A stretch of 64,000 bases of DNA from Roseinatronobacter monicus (lineage in GTDB: Bacteria; Pseudomonadota; Alphaproteobacteria; Rhodobacterales; Rhodobacteraceae): NCBI RefSeq assembly GCF_006716865.1, contig NZ_VFPT01000001.1:925001-989000 (forward strand), in the 5' to 3' direction. Made by a program: the position numbers and the translations under genes. This document shows, piece after piece, positions 44,374-53,822 of this stretch (the stretch's first letter is position 1; each line of letters starts with the position of its first letter). Under the pieces are notes generated by a model. The model did not search any database, had not been told where the DNA came from, and worked only from the letters and a program-made list of their open reading frames with translations.

Positions 44374-44922
44374 ATGAACTTAGACAACAACATCAAGGCC
44401 GATCAGCCCATTCTGACCTCGCCGCGGATGGTGCTGCGCCCGTTGCAGCCGTCCGATGCCGGTCTGCTGGCCTTATATACAGGGGACATACGTGTGGCCG
44501 AAGGTACACGTTCCATCCCGCATCCTTTGCCGCCCGGCGCGACCGAGCAGTTTATCGCGCGTGTCACCGCCCCCGAACGCGAAGAGGATGTCTGGGTTCT
44601 TGACGGCTCGATGGCCGATGCCTCTTCGGTTCTAGGCCTGCTGTCGCTTAAACCGCTGGACCGTCAGCAAAGCCAGATCGGCTTTTGGGTTGCACCTGCG
44701 TTCTGGAACGCTGGCTTCGCGTCAGAAGCGGTGCGCTGCGTTATCGACACAAACCCCCATAAGGCGCGCACATTGTTTGCCGAGGTGTTTCAAGACAATC
44801 CCGCATCTGCACATGTGCTGACGAATGCAGGCTTTGACTATCTGGGCGACGCCGAAGCTTATTCGGTCGCGCGCCGCACCACGGTTCCAACATGGACCTA
44901 TATTCGCCGGATGTCTGCCTGA
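44374..44922 (+). CDS. GNAT-family N-acetyltransferase (RimJ-like)
   Basis: 182 aa: SPRMVLRPLQPSDAGLLALY, GLLSLKPLDRQQSQIGFWVAPAFWNAGFASEAVR (acetyl-CoA loop), and NPASAHVLTNAGFDYLGD. The acetyl-acceptor is unknown. ATG at 44374 has GGAGGA 5-10 nt upstream. The next GNAT gene follows 16 bp after its stop; these two probably form a unit behind rpmA. Confidence 0.85.
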   Translation: MNLDNNIKADQPILTSPRMVLRPLQPSDAGLLALYTGDIRVAEGTRSIPHPLPPGATEQFIARVTAPEREEDVWVLDGSMADASSVLGLLSLKPLDRQQSQIGFWVAPAFWNAGFASEAVRCVIDTNPHKARTLFAEVFQDNPASAHVLTNAGFDYLGDAEAYSVARRTTVPTWTYIRRMSA

Positions 44923-44938
44923 CCGAAAGCGGGGGACC

Positions 44939-45490
44939 ATGTTGCCGCTGCCCTTGTCCATACGCCATGCCACCTTGCCAGACCTGCATCTGCGCCGCTT
45001 GCGGCTATCAGATGCAGGCGCTTTTCGTGCCATCGTCACCCGGCCAGAGGTCGGGCGGATGCTGCTGGCCTTCCCTGCGGACTGGACACTTGAGCAGGCA
45101 CAGGCGCTGATTGCAAAGACCGCGCCACGCGACGTGCCGCCTTTTCGGTTGGCGATTGACGCGGGCAATGGCGAGTTAATCGGAACAGTGGGCTATGTGC
45201 AGGGCAAAACGGATGAAATTGCTTATTTCCTTGACCCTGCACATCAGGGTCAGGGCATTATGCGGGCCTGTCTTGCAGGGTTCATTGAATTGATTTTCAG
45301 CCATTTTGCACCTGAAAGTCTGCGCGCCGAAGTGTATCACGACAACCCCGCCTCGATGGCCTTGTTGCGGCGCTTGGGGTTTGGCGAAACCGGCAGCTAT
45401 GTGGGCACATGCTCTGCACAGCGCGCAGAACCTGAATGCCTGCATGTCTTTGATCTGCCACGCGCCGTGTGGCATGCAGCTCAACGATGA
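44939..45490 (+). CDS. GNAT-family N-acetyltransferase, second of a tandem pair
   Basis: 183 aa: LSIRHATLPDLHLRRLRLSDAGAFRAIV, GYVQGKTDEIAYFLDPAHQGQGIMRACLAGFIEL (acetyl-CoA loop), NPASMALLRRLGFGETG. Similar overall plan to the preceding GNAT, with which it shares NPAS and a C-terminal RxGF pattern, consistent with old duplication. GGGGGACC precedes the ATG. Confidence 0.85.
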   Translation: MLPLPLSIRHATLPDLHLRRLRLSDAGAFRAIVTRPEVGRMLLAFPADWTLEQAQALIAKTAPRDVPPFRLAIDAGNGELIGTVGYVQGKTDEIAYFLDPAHQGQGIMRACLAGFIELIFSHFAPESLRAEVYHDNPASMALLRRLGFGETGSYVGTCSAQRAEPECLHVFDLPRAVWHAAQR

Positions 45491-45583
45491 ATTCTTTGGC
45501 GTTTCTTGGTCTTGGGCTGTGTGCCCTCTCGACCTTTGGTGTGGTTTTGCTACATTGGCCACGAAAGCGGGCAGGGTGATGAA

Positions 45584-46357
45584 ATGCGCAGGCCAGTCGT
45601 CGGGATTATCGGCAACTCCTATCTGATCAACGATCAATACCCCGCCCATGCAGGCGGCACCATGAACTCCGAGGCGATTGCAGAGGTGTCGGGGTGCATG
45701 CCGTTGCTGGTGCCGTCTGATCCGCGCCTTGTGTCGGTGGCCGAGCTGCTGGAGGTGTGTGACGGTTTTCTGCTGACCGGCGGGCGTCCGAATGTGCATC
45801 CCGAAGAATATGGCGAAACAGAAACCCCGGCCCATGGGGCCTTTGACCGTGCGCGCGATGCAGTTGCGTTGCCGCTTGTGCGGGCTTGTGTGGCCAGTGG
45901 GCAGCCGTTTTTCGGCGTTTGCCGTGGCTTTCAGGAAGTGAATGTCGCTATGGGCGGCACGTTGCACCCGGAAATACGCGATCTGCCCGGACGCCAGAAT
46001 CATCGTATGCCCCCCGATGGCACGTTGGAGGAGAAATTTGCCCTTCGCCACAAGGTCCGGTTCAACGATGACGGGGTTTTCCACAAGCTGATGGGCGCGC
46101 GCGAGGTGATGACCAACACCTTGCACGGGCAGGGCATAAAGACACCGGGCCAAAGGATTGTCATTGATGGTCATGCCCCCGATGGCACGCCAGAGGCGCT
46201 TTATGTCGCGGATGCGGCGGGCTTTACCTTGTCGGTGCAGTGGCATCCTGAATGGCAAGCCGGGCAAGATCCGGTATCGCGCCCGCTATTCGAGGCTTTT
46301 GGCGATGCAGTGCGCGCTTGGGCCGGTGGGCGTCAGCCTTGGGCGCTGAGCGCTTGA
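45584..46357 (+). CDS. Class I glutamine-amidotransferase-like hydrolase (gamma-glutamyl-GABA hydrolase type)
   Basis: 257 aa Peptidase_C26: VVGIIGNSYL, LLTGGRPNVHPEEYGE, nucleophile elbow FFGVCRGFQEVNVAMGG (Cys), and QWHPEWQ (His, Glu). The MNTLHGQGI-like NTLHGQGIK motif is also typical. It resembles E. coli PuuD of putrescine breakdown (not the urate PuuD at 10580). The true substrate is not known. ATG at 45584 is preferred to upstream starts. Its stop overlaps a TTG start of the cytochrome gene. Confidence 0.85.
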   Translation: MRRPVVGIIGNSYLINDQYPAHAGGTMNSEAIAEVSGCMPLLVPSDPRLVSVAELLEVCDGFLLTGGRPNVHPEEYGETETPAHGAFDRARDAVALPLVRACVASGQPFFGVCRGFQEVNVAMGGTLHPEIRDLPGRQNHRMPPDGTLEEKFALRHKVRFNDDGVFHKLMGAREVMTNTLHGQGIKTPGQRIVIDGHAPDGTPEALYVADAAGFTLSVQWHPEWQAGQDPVSRPLFEAFGDAVRAWAGGRQPWALSA

Positions 46358-46752
46358 AGGCGCGTGTTTTGATCCTGCTCGTCGTGGGGGCCGGTGTGAT
46401 AGGCAGCTATTTCCTGTCGGGGGGTGGCGGGCAATCTGCGTTGGTCGAGCTGGACATTCCGCCCCTGACCAAGAGTGAACAGCAAGGGGCGGTCCTGTAT
46501 GCGCAAAATTGCGCCAGTTGTCACGGCGAGAATGGCGCGGGGCGCGACGGGGTGGGGCCGCCGCTGGTGCATGTGATTTACGAGCCGTCACACCACCCGG
46601 ATGGTGCATTTTATGCGGCTGTCCAATTGGGGGTGCGCGCGCATCACTGGGATTACGGCGATATGCCGCGCCAATCCCATGTGACCGAGCCTGAAATCAC
46701 GCAGATCATCGCATATATCCGGGCGTTGCAGCGCGCGAATGGCATTGACTGA
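46354..46752 (+). CDS. Small membrane-anchored c-type cytochrome
   Basis: About 132 aa. N-terminal signal anchor VLILLVVGAGVIGSYFL, then one class I heme site NCASCHGENGAGRDGVGPPL with Met ligand candidate in GDMPRQ. The start is uncertain: TTG at 46354 overlaps the previous stop (TTGA) and gives KARVLILLVV; no ATG or GTG fits better. Partner oxidoreductase is not evident. It converges on the L,D-transpeptidase gene with a 9-bp gap. Confidence 0.8.
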   Translation: MKARVLILLVVGAGVIGSYFLSGGGGQSALVELDIPPLTKSEQQGAVLYAQNCASCHGENGAGRDGVGPPLVHVIYEPSHHPDGAFYAAVQLGVRAHHWDYGDMPRQSHVTEPEITQIIAYIRALQRANGID

Positions 46753-46761
46753 ACCGCAGGG

Positions 46762-47403
46762 TCAGACAACCACGACGCGCGTGCCAACTGGCACACGGTC
46801 ATACAGATCAATCACATCCTGTTGCAGCATCCGAAAACACCCCGAAGACGCGAAGCGCCCGATAGAGCGCCATTCCGGTGTTCCGTGAATCCGGTAGCCC
46901 TGATCGCGCCCGTCCGTCATCAGATACAATGCGCGTGCGCCAAGCGGGTTGTCCGGCCCGCCGGGTTGCCCGTCTTTCCAACGTTCCAGATGCGGTTCGC
47001 GCTTGATCATTTCCGGTGGCGGTGTCCAAGTCGGCCAATGCGCTTTGCGATACACCGTTGACTCGCCTGTCCAATCAAATCCTTCGCGCCCGACCGATAG
47101 CCCGTAGCGAAGTGCATAGCCATTTTCGAGCACCAGATATAGCAGCCGGTTCTGGTTTTCGATCACGATGGTGCCCGCCTCCTCCTCGGTTGAGAAGGGG
47201 ACAATCTGGCGGTGCAGGAATTCGGGTATTGCGTCGATATCGACAGCGCGCAGACGATGCGCGCCGTCCCGCCGCGTTGAATAGTCGATCGGGTCCAGTT
47301 CGGGGGGCGGCTCTGACACCAAAGCAGGCATACAGGCCGACAAGGCCAGTGTACTGCCTGATGCGATCAGTAGGTTTCGGCGCGTAATTCTGGTCATTGG
47401 CAT
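46762..47403 (-). CDS. L,D-transpeptidase (YkuD domain), exported
   Basis: 213 aa. N-terminus TRITRRNLLIASGSTLALSAC carries a twin-Arg pair and a lipobox (ALSAC), so it is exported and possibly lipid-modified. The YkuD catalytic region is YRIHGTPEWRSIGRFASSGCFRM with His and Cys. It forms 3-3 peptidoglycan cross-links or attaches proteins in the periplasm. WDP-like binding modules are absent. Confidence 0.9.
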   Translation of the reverse strand: MPMTRITRRNLLIASGSTLALSACMPALVSEPPPELDPIDYSTRRDGAHRLRAVDIDAIPEFLHRQIVPFSTEEEAGTIVIENQNRLLYLVLENGYALRYGLSVGREGFDWTGESTVYRKAHWPTWTPPPEMIKREPHLERWKDGQPGGPDNPLGARALYLMTDGRDQGYRIHGTPEWRSIGRFASSGCFRMLQQDVIDLYDRVPVGTRVVVV

Positions 47404-47568
47404 ATTATCCGGCTTACAAATTACATCTTAACACAAACGTGCCGAGTCGCAGCGCGCAAACGTCACGCCTCTGTTACCCACCAGTGTATCGGTAAATCTG
47501 TTCACAGAAAGCGAATTGTTGCGCTATGTTGCAGCTTTCTTTCGTTGCCCCGTGCCGCTTGCCAAAGA

Positions 47569-48210
47569 TTAGCGGGGCAGGCGTGCCGCATCCGCCGCAA
47601 GCTTTGTGATGGTGTCCCATGCGCCCGCGTTCATCGCGTCTTTCGGGGCGACCCAACTGCCCCCGACACAAGCGACATTGGCCAAGGCCAGATAGTCGGA
47701 CGCGCGCGCGGCACTGATACCACCCGTCGGGCAAAACGTAACCTGTGGCAATGGCCCTGCAATCGACTTCAACGCGGCGGCCCCGCCAATTGCCTCTGCC
47801 GGAAAGAATTTCTGCACGGTATAGCCCAGTTCGAGCAGTGTCATCACTTCCGAGCAGGTCTGCGCACCGGGCAAAAGCGGCATTTTGTTCAGGCGCGCCG
47901 CATCAATCAATGCTGGCGTTGCGCCGGGGGCGACAGCAAAGCGTGCACCTGCTGTGCGTGCCTCTGCCATCTGGTCAGGGGTCAGCACGGTGCCCGCGCC
48001 CACCACTGCGCCCTCGACCTGCGCCATCGCGGTGATTGCCTCCAACGCGCAATCTGTGCGCAGCGTGACTTCCAACACGGGCAATCCCCCTGCCACCAGC
48101 GCTTGTGCCAGCGGTACCGCATGGGCCAGATCGTCAATGACCAGAACCGGAATAACGGGGGCCATCTGGCACATGGCGAGGGCGGTTTGGCTTTGCTCGG
48201 CTGGGGTCAT
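47569..48210 (-). CDS. eda: 2-keto-3-deoxy-6-phosphogluconate (KDPG) aldolase
   Basis: Splits KDPG into pyruvate and glyceraldehyde-3-P (Entner-Doudoroff), and can act on KHG. 213 aa: VIPVLVIDDLAHAVPLAQALVAGGLPVLEVTLRT, GAGTVLTPDQM, SPG-type loop FAVAPGATPALI, Schiff-base Lys in VQKFFPAEA, CPTGGI. ATG at 48210 has GGAGA 9 nt upstream. No edd gene adjoins. A perfect palindrome at 48230-48241 lies 20 bp upstream of the start, suggesting control by a LacI-family repressor. Confidence 0.93.
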   Translation of the reverse strand: MTPAEQSQTALAMCQMAPVIPVLVIDDLAHAVPLAQALVAGGLPVLEVTLRTDCALEAITAMAQVEGAVVGAGTVLTPDQMAEARTAGARFAVAPGATPALIDAARLNKMPLLPGAQTCSEVMTLLELGYTVQKFFPAEAIGGAAALKSIAGPLPQVTFCPTGGISAARASDYLALANVACVGGSWVAPKDAMNAGAWDTITKLAADAARLPR

Positions 48211-48229
48211 GATAGCATCTCCGATCTGG

Positions 48230-48241
48230 GTTAGCGCTAAC
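48230..48241. promoter_or_regulatory. Perfect 12-bp palindrome GTTAGCGCTAAC upstream of eda
   Basis: GTTAGCGCTAAC is symmetric with a central CG step, the layout of LacI/GalR-family operators (TTAGCGCTAA core). It lies 20 bp before the eda ATG, where bound repressor would block transcription or early elongation. Confidence 0.6.
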
Positions 48242-48309
48242 GGCGTCATAACGACAGCAAGGGTATGCTGACAAGTCCCAAACTCGGCTTCACTCAAAAG
48301 CGCGAGAAG

Positions 48310-49497
48310 TTATTGCAGGTGGCGCATCGGATCGACACTGTTGAGGCCGTCCCGAATCTCAAAATGCAAGAAGCTGGGATCACCCGCGCGCACGCGCCCG
48401 ATTGTCTGCCCTTGCGTGACCGACGCCCCGCGCGAAACTGTCAGGTTCTCAAGCTGTGCATAGACGGACAAAAGCCCGTTTTCATGCTGGATCACTACGA
48501 CCGGCACCTTGTTGGTGTCTTCGGTGATTGCGGCCACACGACCGGCGGCAGCGGCGCGTACCGCGGTCCCGGAACTGGCAGCAATGCCGATCCCATGCTC
48601 GTTGCGGCTGGGTGAATAGGCGCGAATGATGCGCCCTTCGACCGGCATGACAAATCGGGTCGCTGCTGATTCAGTGCGTTCCTGTTCCATGGCGGGCGAG
48701 GGGGGGCGCGCTTCTTCGGCGGCCTCTTCTGCCTCTCTTGCAGGGGGCGCAGGTTCAGGCAGGGGCGCAGAGGCACTTGGCGGCAGCGGTGTTGCACTGC
48801 CTGTTCCCGGCGCGGCCACATCTTCAGAGGGCTGCGCGGCCGCCTGAGGTTCAGAGCGCCGTTCCGGCGCGGGTTGATCGGCCACAGGGATCAGCAGCAC
48901 TTGCCCCTCGCGCACGCGCATTTCCGGGTCCAGTCCGTTCCAGTCGGCCAGCGCGCGCGGTGCTACATTATACAGGCGCGCAATCTGGAATGCGGTTTCC
49001 CCGCGCTGAACACGGTGTTGGAGCGGTTGTTGATCGGCGGGTTGGGTCGCGGCTGATGGCGTGCGCGTTGGCGTGGTCCCTTCGGCGCGCGAAATCGCGC
49101 TGTCAGCAAGCGAGGATATCTCTATTTCGCCCGAACGGCTTTGGCCGCCTGTATCCTGCGCATCAAGATTGCGCGGCAGGGCCACAACTTCGCCCGCGCG
49201 CAGGCTGGTTTCAGGTGTCAGGGCGTTAAAACGGGCAAGCTCGCTTTCGCTCATGCCGATACGTTGTGCAACGCTCGCCACAGTGTCACCAGCGCGCGCC
49301 ACGGCGACCTGATAATCCGGGTAGCTGATGATGCCGCGATCATCGGGGCGCGGGCGCGACGCAGTTGCCTGACGCGCTGCCTCTGCGGTCGAGAATCCGT
49401 TGCCGGAATTGCGCATATCGAGGTCAAAATCCCCGCAAGCGCCCAAAGCGAGTGTTGCTGCACTACACAGCAAAAGTATCCGACGGTGGTTCAGCAT
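48310..49497 (-). CDS. NlpD-like lipoprotein (LysM x2 + degenerate LytM/M23)
   Basis: 395 aa lipoprotein: signal LLLCSAATLALGAC, two LysM modules (VARAGDTVASVAQRIGMSE and HRVQRGETAFQIARLYNV), a Pro/Ala/Glu linker, and a C-terminal M23 domain (FVMPVEGRIIRAYS, NEHGIGIAASSGTAV, VVIQHENGLLSVYAQL, FLHFEIRDG). The usual metal-binding HxGxD/GxD is replaced by HGIGI, as in NlpD and EnvC, so it is probably an amidase activator rather than a peptidase. ATG at 49497 is chosen; 49515 is possible. It follows surE-pcm, as in many proteobacteria. Confidence 0.88.
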   Translation of the reverse strand: MLNHRRILLLCSAATLALGACGDFDLDMRNSGNGFSTAEAARQATASRPRPDDRGIISYPDYQVAVARAGDTVASVAQRIGMSESELARFNALTPETSLRAGEVVALPRNLDAQDTGGQSRSGEIEISSLADSAISRAEGTTPTRTPSAATQPADQQPLQHRVQRGETAFQIARLYNVAPRALADWNGLDPEMRVREGQVLLIPVADQPAPERRSEPQAAAQPSEDVAAPGTGSATPLPPSASAPLPEPAPPAREAEEAAEEARPPSPAMEQERTESAATRFVMPVEGRIIRAYSPSRNEHGIGIAASSGTAVRAAAAGRVAAITEDTNKVPVVVIQHENGLLSVYAQLENLTVSRGASVTQGQTIGRVRAGDPSFLHFEIRDGLNSVDPMRHLQ

Positions 49498-49565
49498 CTG
49501 CTCTGCCTTCTTCATTGGCGCGCGGGTTCATCTACAGAACCCGTGTCACGATACGATTGTCCGGC

Positions 49566-50225
49566 CTAGTGGCCCAGCCCTTCGACCAATGGAACAAATC
49601 GCACAGCGCGCAATTCTTCATACTCATACCCAGTTTCGGTCCGGACAACACGGATCAGGGTCTGGACCGTGTCAGACTGACCCACCGGCACCACCATGAT
49701 ACCCCCAACGCGCAGTTGCGCCAAGAGGGGGCCCGGCGGGTCTTCTGCTGCGGCGGTCACGATAATGCGATCAAACGGGGTCAGATCTGGCAGGCCATAG
49801 CTGCCATCCGAGATCATACAGGTGATATTCGTCAGGCCCAGGTGGTCAAAAAGCTTTTGCGCTTCGCGCGCCAGCGGGCGGTGCCGCTCGACTGTGTAGA
49901 CCCGGCGGGCAAGCTGGCTCAGGATTGCGGCCTGATAACCTGACCCGGTCCCCACTTCCAGCACCTTGTCGCGTGATCCGACCTGCAACGCTTCGGTCAT
50001 CAGGGCCACGACAGATGGCTGGCTGATCGTCTGCCCGCAGGCAATCGGCAAAGGCATGTCCTCATAGGCGCGGTCCGAGAAGATGCCGGTCACGAAATCG
50101 CGCCGGTCAATCCGCTCCATCGCGGATAAAACACGCGTATCTGTAACCCCACGCGAGCGCAGCGTGTAGATAAAGCGCATCCGCGCCTCGGTCAGGTTTT
50201 GTGGGTCATCGTCTGATGTGCTCAT
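49566..50225 (-). CDS. pcm: Protein-L-isoaspartate O-methyltransferase
   Basis: Repairs L-isoaspartyl residues using SAM. 219 aa: [17 protein letters not shown] (the PCMT signature region), [18 protein letters not shown] (SAM motif I), [23 protein letters not shown], and [10 protein letters not shown]. Starts inside the surE stop (ATGA, 50222-50225). Distinct from the second PCMT-like gene at 60957. Confidence 0.96.
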   Translation of the reverse strand: MSTSDDDPQNLTEARMRFIYTLRSRGVTDTRVLSAMERIDRRDFVTGIFSDRAYEDMPLPIACGQTISQPSVVALMTEALQVGSRDKVLEVGTGSGYQAAILSQLARRVYTVERHRPLAREAQKLFDHLGLTNITCMISDGSYGLPDLTPFDRIIVTAAAEDPPGPLLAQLRVGGIMVVPVGQSDTVQTLIRVVRTETGYEYEELRAVRFVPLVEGLGH

Positions 50226-51007
50226 TCCAGCGCCTTTCGCACATCATCCATGGCATCATGTGCCGTCAGGTCTGCGCGCATGGGTGTGACCGAAATATAG
50301 CCGTCCAGATTGACAGCGGCATCCGTGCCCGGCGCAGTCGGCAAGTGCTGCGGACCACCGGTGATCCAAAGGAACTTGCGCCCCGAGGGCGAGATATGCG
50401 GCTCGACCCCGAAAAACGTATCCTTGCGGTAGCCTTGTGGCGCGACCTTCAGACCCTGCACCGCGTCCCGCCCTACAGGGGGGAAGTTCACGTTATAGAA
50501 CAACCGGTAGTCGCCCTGATCCCAGATCGCATCCTTCAACAGCTTTTCAACCAGTGCTTGCCCATGCCCGATGGCCGCATCAAAAATCGAAGGCAGGTCT
50601 TCCGACAATGGCCCCATATACTGCGACAGCGCAATCGCGGGCAGCCCTTGCAGGGCCGCTTCCATCGCCCCGCCCACTGTGCCGGAATAGAGCGCGTTTT
50701 CCGCGGAATTGTTGCCCCGGTTTACACCGGACAGCACCAGATCGGGCCGTGCACCCTGCAACACATCATACAAGCCCGCCAGAACACAATCGGCAGGCGA
50801 GCCTTCGGCTGCATAGCGGCGCGGGCCCAGTTTGGCGATCATGGTCGGGTGCGTGTAGCTGATGCAATGCGCGACGCCTGATTGCTCGAATGCGGGCGCC
50901 ACCACCCAGACCTCGCCTTCTGGTCCGGCAACAGCGCGCGCGATTTCTTCCATAACAGCAAGTCCGGGTGCGTTGATCCCGTCATCATTTGTTACCAGAA
51001 TGCGCAT
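50222..51007 (-). CDS. surE: 5'/3'-nucleotidase SurE
   Basis: 261 aa. [23 protein letters not shown] with metal ligands DD near residues 8-9, [46 protein letters not shown] and [15 protein letters not shown]. Removes phosphate from nucleoside monophosphates and short polyphosphates. Operon with pcm; surE-pcm-nlpD order is the same as in enterobacteria. Confidence 0.96.
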   Translation of the reverse strand: MRILVTNDDGINAPGLAVMEEIARAVAGPEGEVWVVAPAFEQSGVAHCISYTHPTMIAKLGPRRYAAEGSPADCVLAGLYDVLQGARPDLVLSGVNRGNNSAENALYSGTVGGAMEAALQGLPAIALSQYMGPLSEDLPSIFDAAIGHGQALVEKLLKDAIWDQGDYRLFYNVNFPPVGRDAVQGLKVAPQGYRKDTFFGVEPHISPSGRKFLWITGGPQHLPTAPGTDAAVNLDGYISVTPMRADLTAHDAMDDVRKALE

Positions 51008-51189
51008 GCTGTTTTCCTTTCATTGCTCTGCTCTTGCTTAGTGTGTCACCCCTTTGCGGGCAAGGGCATCGCGGCGGTTAGAGGGCCGTGTTGGCAAATT
51101 GGCCGATGGCAGGACCACCCCCGCATATGGTGGCCGGGCCATCACCCTGCTTGCACCCGGCGCGATCCGCGCCTATGTAGCGCGCGTGC

Positions 51190-51585
51190 GGATGGTTGGA
51201 TGACCGCGTGTGCAGGCTTTGCGGTCTGCATCCGAGGAAAGTCCGGGCTCCATGAGGCAAGGGTGCCGGGTAACGCCCGGCTGGGGAAACCCAAGGGAAA
51301 GCGCCACAGAAAACAAACCGCCCAGGCTTGCCTGGGTAAGGGTGAAACGGTGGGGTAAAAGCCCACCGCGGGACGGGCAACCGGACCGGCACGGCAAGCC
51401 CCACCCGGAGCAATGCCGAATAGGGATCTCACGCGGGCATGATCCGGGCAACCGGATATCACCGCAGGGCCGCCTCAGCCTGAGATCCGGGTTGGCAGCA
51501 AGACCCTGTCTGCAAGGGCAGGGCTAGATGAATGGTCATCCAAGGGGGCACGCCCTCGGGACAGAACCCGGCTTACAGACCATCC
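51190..51585 (+). ncRNA. rnpB: RNase P RNA (class A)
   Basis: About 396 nt. Conserved regions visible: GAGGAAAGTCCGGGCTCC near the 5' part (CR I), GGGAAACCCAAGGG, GGGTAAAAGCCCACCG, and AGACCCTGTCTGCAAGGGC, with CR V as ACAGAACCCGGCTTACAGACC close to the 3' end; GGATGGTTGGATGACC pairs with the 3' GACCATCC. ORFs overlapping it are shadows. It processes tRNA 5' ends. Confidence 0.95.
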
Positions 51586-51650
51586 GCACAAGATACAGCC
51601 CGACGCGCCTTAAATCGACACTCTGCACCAAGAAACCACAGATATTGCGG

Positions 51651-51678
51651 TTGACACTGTGCGACAGACAGGTAGAAG
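51651..51678 (+). promoter_or_regulatory. Likely rpmG promoter
   Basis: TTGACA (51651-51656) with TAGAAG (51673-51678) after a 16-bp spacer, 63 bp upstream of the rpmG start. The -10 resembles that of the tRNA-Val promoter (TAGAAC). Confidence 0.5.
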
Positions 51679-51740
51679 GCAGGCTCAGATTTCACGGGTT
51701 GCACGACAAATACGCGCCTCCCGGCTCAGGAGATGACATC

Positions 51741-51908
51741 ATGGCGAAGCCAACCACCATCAAGATCCGACTGAATTCCACAGCCGGAACCGGGCATTTC
51801 TATGTTACCAAGAAAAACGCCCGCACCATGACGGAAAAAATGTCGATGCGCAAATTCGACCCCGTTGTGCGCAAGCATGTCGAATATAAAGAAGGCAAGA
51901 TCAAGTAA
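51741..51908 (+). CDS. rpmG: Ribosomal protein L33
   Basis: 55 aa: [44 protein letters not shown]. The zinc-binding CxxC pairs of some L33 proteins are absent (C-minus form). GGAG lies 8 nt upstream of the ATG. A terminator follows. Confidence 0.96.
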   Translation: MAKPTTIKIRLNSTAGTGHFYVTKKNARTMTEKMSMRKFDPVVRKHVEYKEGKIK

Positions 51909-51931
51909 TCTTGCCCCAATTGCTCGATCTG

Positions 51932-51959
51932 AAAACCGTGCCTCCGTGCGCGGTTTTTT
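51932..51959 (+). terminator. rpmG terminator
   Basis: AAAACCGTGC, short loop, GCGCGGTTTT followed by T's (TTTTTTG), about 25 bp after the rpmG stop. A good intrinsic terminator. Confidence 0.85.
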
Positions 51960-52046
51960 GTTATTCCCAGACAGGCTAAGGGCAAACGCCCCCTTTGCGC
52001 GCAGCAATTGGCGCGGCGTCCCCCGACACCCTGCCGCAGGTTTGCT

Positions 52047-52068
52047 CATTTTCTTGCTGAAAATACTC
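52047..52068 (+). repeat. 22-bp intergenic repeat, copy D
   Basis: CATTTTCTTGC TGA AAATACTC, identical to copy A, in the gap between rpmG and the 3' end of the convergent gatB. The internal ATTTTC/GAAAAT inverted repeat is present. Confidence 0.75.
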
Positions 52069-52114
52069 AAAATCCTGCCTCTGGCCAAAGTTTCCCGCGA
52101 CCAGAGGCCTGGCG

Positions 52115-53629
52115 CTACAGTCCCAGCTTCGCACTCACGATCTGGTTGACCGCTGCGGGGTTTGCCTTGCCGCCTGTGGCCTTCATCACCTGACCCACGA
52201 ACCAACCTGCAAGTTTGGGGTTCTGTTTGGCCTTCTCCACTTGTGCGGGGTTGGCGGCAATGATTTCGTCGACAGCCGTCTCGATCGCCCCTGTATCCGT
52301 GACCTGTTTCAGCCCGCGCTCCTCGACAATCGCTGCGGGATCACCGCCTTCGGTATAGACAATCTCGAACAGGTCTTTGGCGATCTTGCCAGAAATATCC
52401 CCCGCCTTGATCAGCGCAATGATCCCGGCCAGTTGCGCGCTTGAAACCGGGCTTTCACTGATGTCATGCCCTTCTTTCTTCAGCCGCCCGAACAATTCAT
52501 TGATCACCCAGTTGGCGGCCAGCTTGCCATCGCCTGCCTCTGCCGCCACAGCCTCGAAATAGGCGGCATTGGCGACATCTGCTGTCAGCACCGAGGCATC
52601 GTAATCCGTCAGCCCGAAATCGCCCATGAAGCGCGCCTTCTTGGCGTCGGGCAATTCCGGCAGGCTGGCTTCGATATCATCGACCCATTCCTGTTCAATC
52701 TCCAGCGGCAGCAGGTCGGGGCAGGGGAAGTAGCGGTAATCATGCGCCTCTTCCTTGGACCGCATCGAGCGCGTCTCGCCCTTGTCAGGGTCATAAAGCC
52801 GCGTTTCCTGCACCACACTGCCGCCGTCTTCCAGAAGTGCGATCTGGCGGCGGGCCTCATACTCGATTGCGGCCTGAATGAAGCGCATCGAGTTCATGTT
52901 CTTGATTTCGCAGCGCGTGCCCAAGTGGCTGAAATCCTGCGTCTCTTGGTACTTCTCATACTGACCCGGACGACAGACCGAAACATTCACATCCGCGCGC
53001 AGATTGCCGTTTTGCATATTGCCATCGCAGGTGCCAAGATAGCGCAGGATCTGGCGCAGCTTGGTGACAAAGGCCGCCGCTTCCTCTGGCCCGCGAATAT
53101 CGGGGCGCGAGACGATTTCCATCAGCGCGACCCCTGTGCGGTTCAGGTCCACAAAGGACATGTTCGGGTCCATGTCATGGATCGATTTGCCTGCATCCTG
53201 TTCGACATGAATACGCTCAATCCGCACCACTCGCGCAATGCCTGCACCCATTTCGACCAGCACTTCGCCTTCGCCCACCAGCGGGTGATACAACTGGCTG
53301 ATCTGATAGCCCTGTGGCAAATCCGGATAAAAGTAATTCTTGCGGTCAAAGGCAGAGCGCAGATTTATCTGCGCCTTCAGGCCCAGCCCGGTGCGCACGG
53401 CCTGTTCAATGCAGAATTCATTGACCACAGGCAGCATACCCGGCATGGCCGCATCGACGAAGGCCACATTGGCGTTGGGTTCTACGCCAAAGCGGGTTGA
53501 TGCGCCTGAAAACAGCTTGGCCCGGCTGGCCACCTGCGCGTGAATCTCCATCCCGATGACCAGTTCCCACGCGCCGGTCGCGCCAGAGATGACTTTGGGT
53601 TTGGGCGGCTCGAAACTCAAATCCAGCAT
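52115..53629 (-). CDS. gatB: Aspartyl/glutamyl-tRNA(Asn/Gln) amidotransferase subunit B
   Basis: 504 aa. [67 protein letters not shown], and a C-terminal YqeY/GatB domain ([27 protein letters not shown]). GatB binds the tRNA in GatCAB, which amidates mischarged Glu-tRNA(Gln) and/or Asp-tRNA(Asn). ATG at 53629 begins [11 protein letters not shown]; upstream in-frame Mets are not supported. gatC and gatA are not next to it. Confidence 0.96.
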   Translation of the reverse strand: MLDLSFEPPKPKVISGATGAWELVIGMEIHAQVASRAKLFSGASTRFGVEPNANVAFVDAAMPGMLPVVNEFCIEQAVRTGLGLKAQINLRSAFDRKNYFYPDLPQGYQISQLYHPLVGEGEVLVEMGAGIARVVRIERIHVEQDAGKSIHDMDPNMSFVDLNRTGVALMEIVSRPDIRGPEEAAAFVTKLRQILRYLGTCDGNMQNGNLRADVNVSVCRPGQYEKYQETQDFSHLGTRCEIKNMNSMRFIQAAIEYEARRQIALLEDGGSVVQETRLYDPDKGETRSMRSKEEAHDYRYFPCPDLLPLEIEQEWVDDIEASLPELPDAKKARFMGDFGLTDYDASVLTADVANAAYFEAVAAEAGDGKLAANWVINELFGRLKKEGHDISESPVSSAQLAGIIALIKAGDISGKIAKDLFEIVYTEGGDPAAIVEERGLKQVTDTGAIETAVDEIIAANPAQVEKAKQNPKLAGWFVGQVMKATGGKANPAAVNQIVSAKLGL

Positions 53630-53822
53630 GGTGTGTGCGTATCCTCTCGGGGGGTGTTCAGGGCGTTTTAGCGGTGCCAGCACGGCGCAGCAAGGGGGCG
53701 GGTCGGCAAAACCCCGCCGAAGATGGGGCATTCGCGTGCGCGTGGTTTGCCATTCGCCCTGATTCGGAACCATACGCCGCGCTGCAGCACGAGTTAGGGG
53801 CTGCGTTACCTATGGAAAACTC

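Noticed and set aside
45506..45583. Upstream extension of the amidotransferase-like hydrolase
   Set aside because: The family start (RRPVVGIIGNSYL) begins at 45584; the extension has no resemblance and overlaps the end region of the GNAT gene closely.
51078..51527. Several open frames of about 90-110 aa on both strands
   Set aside because: They overlap RNase P RNA, whose conserved blocks account for the sequence.
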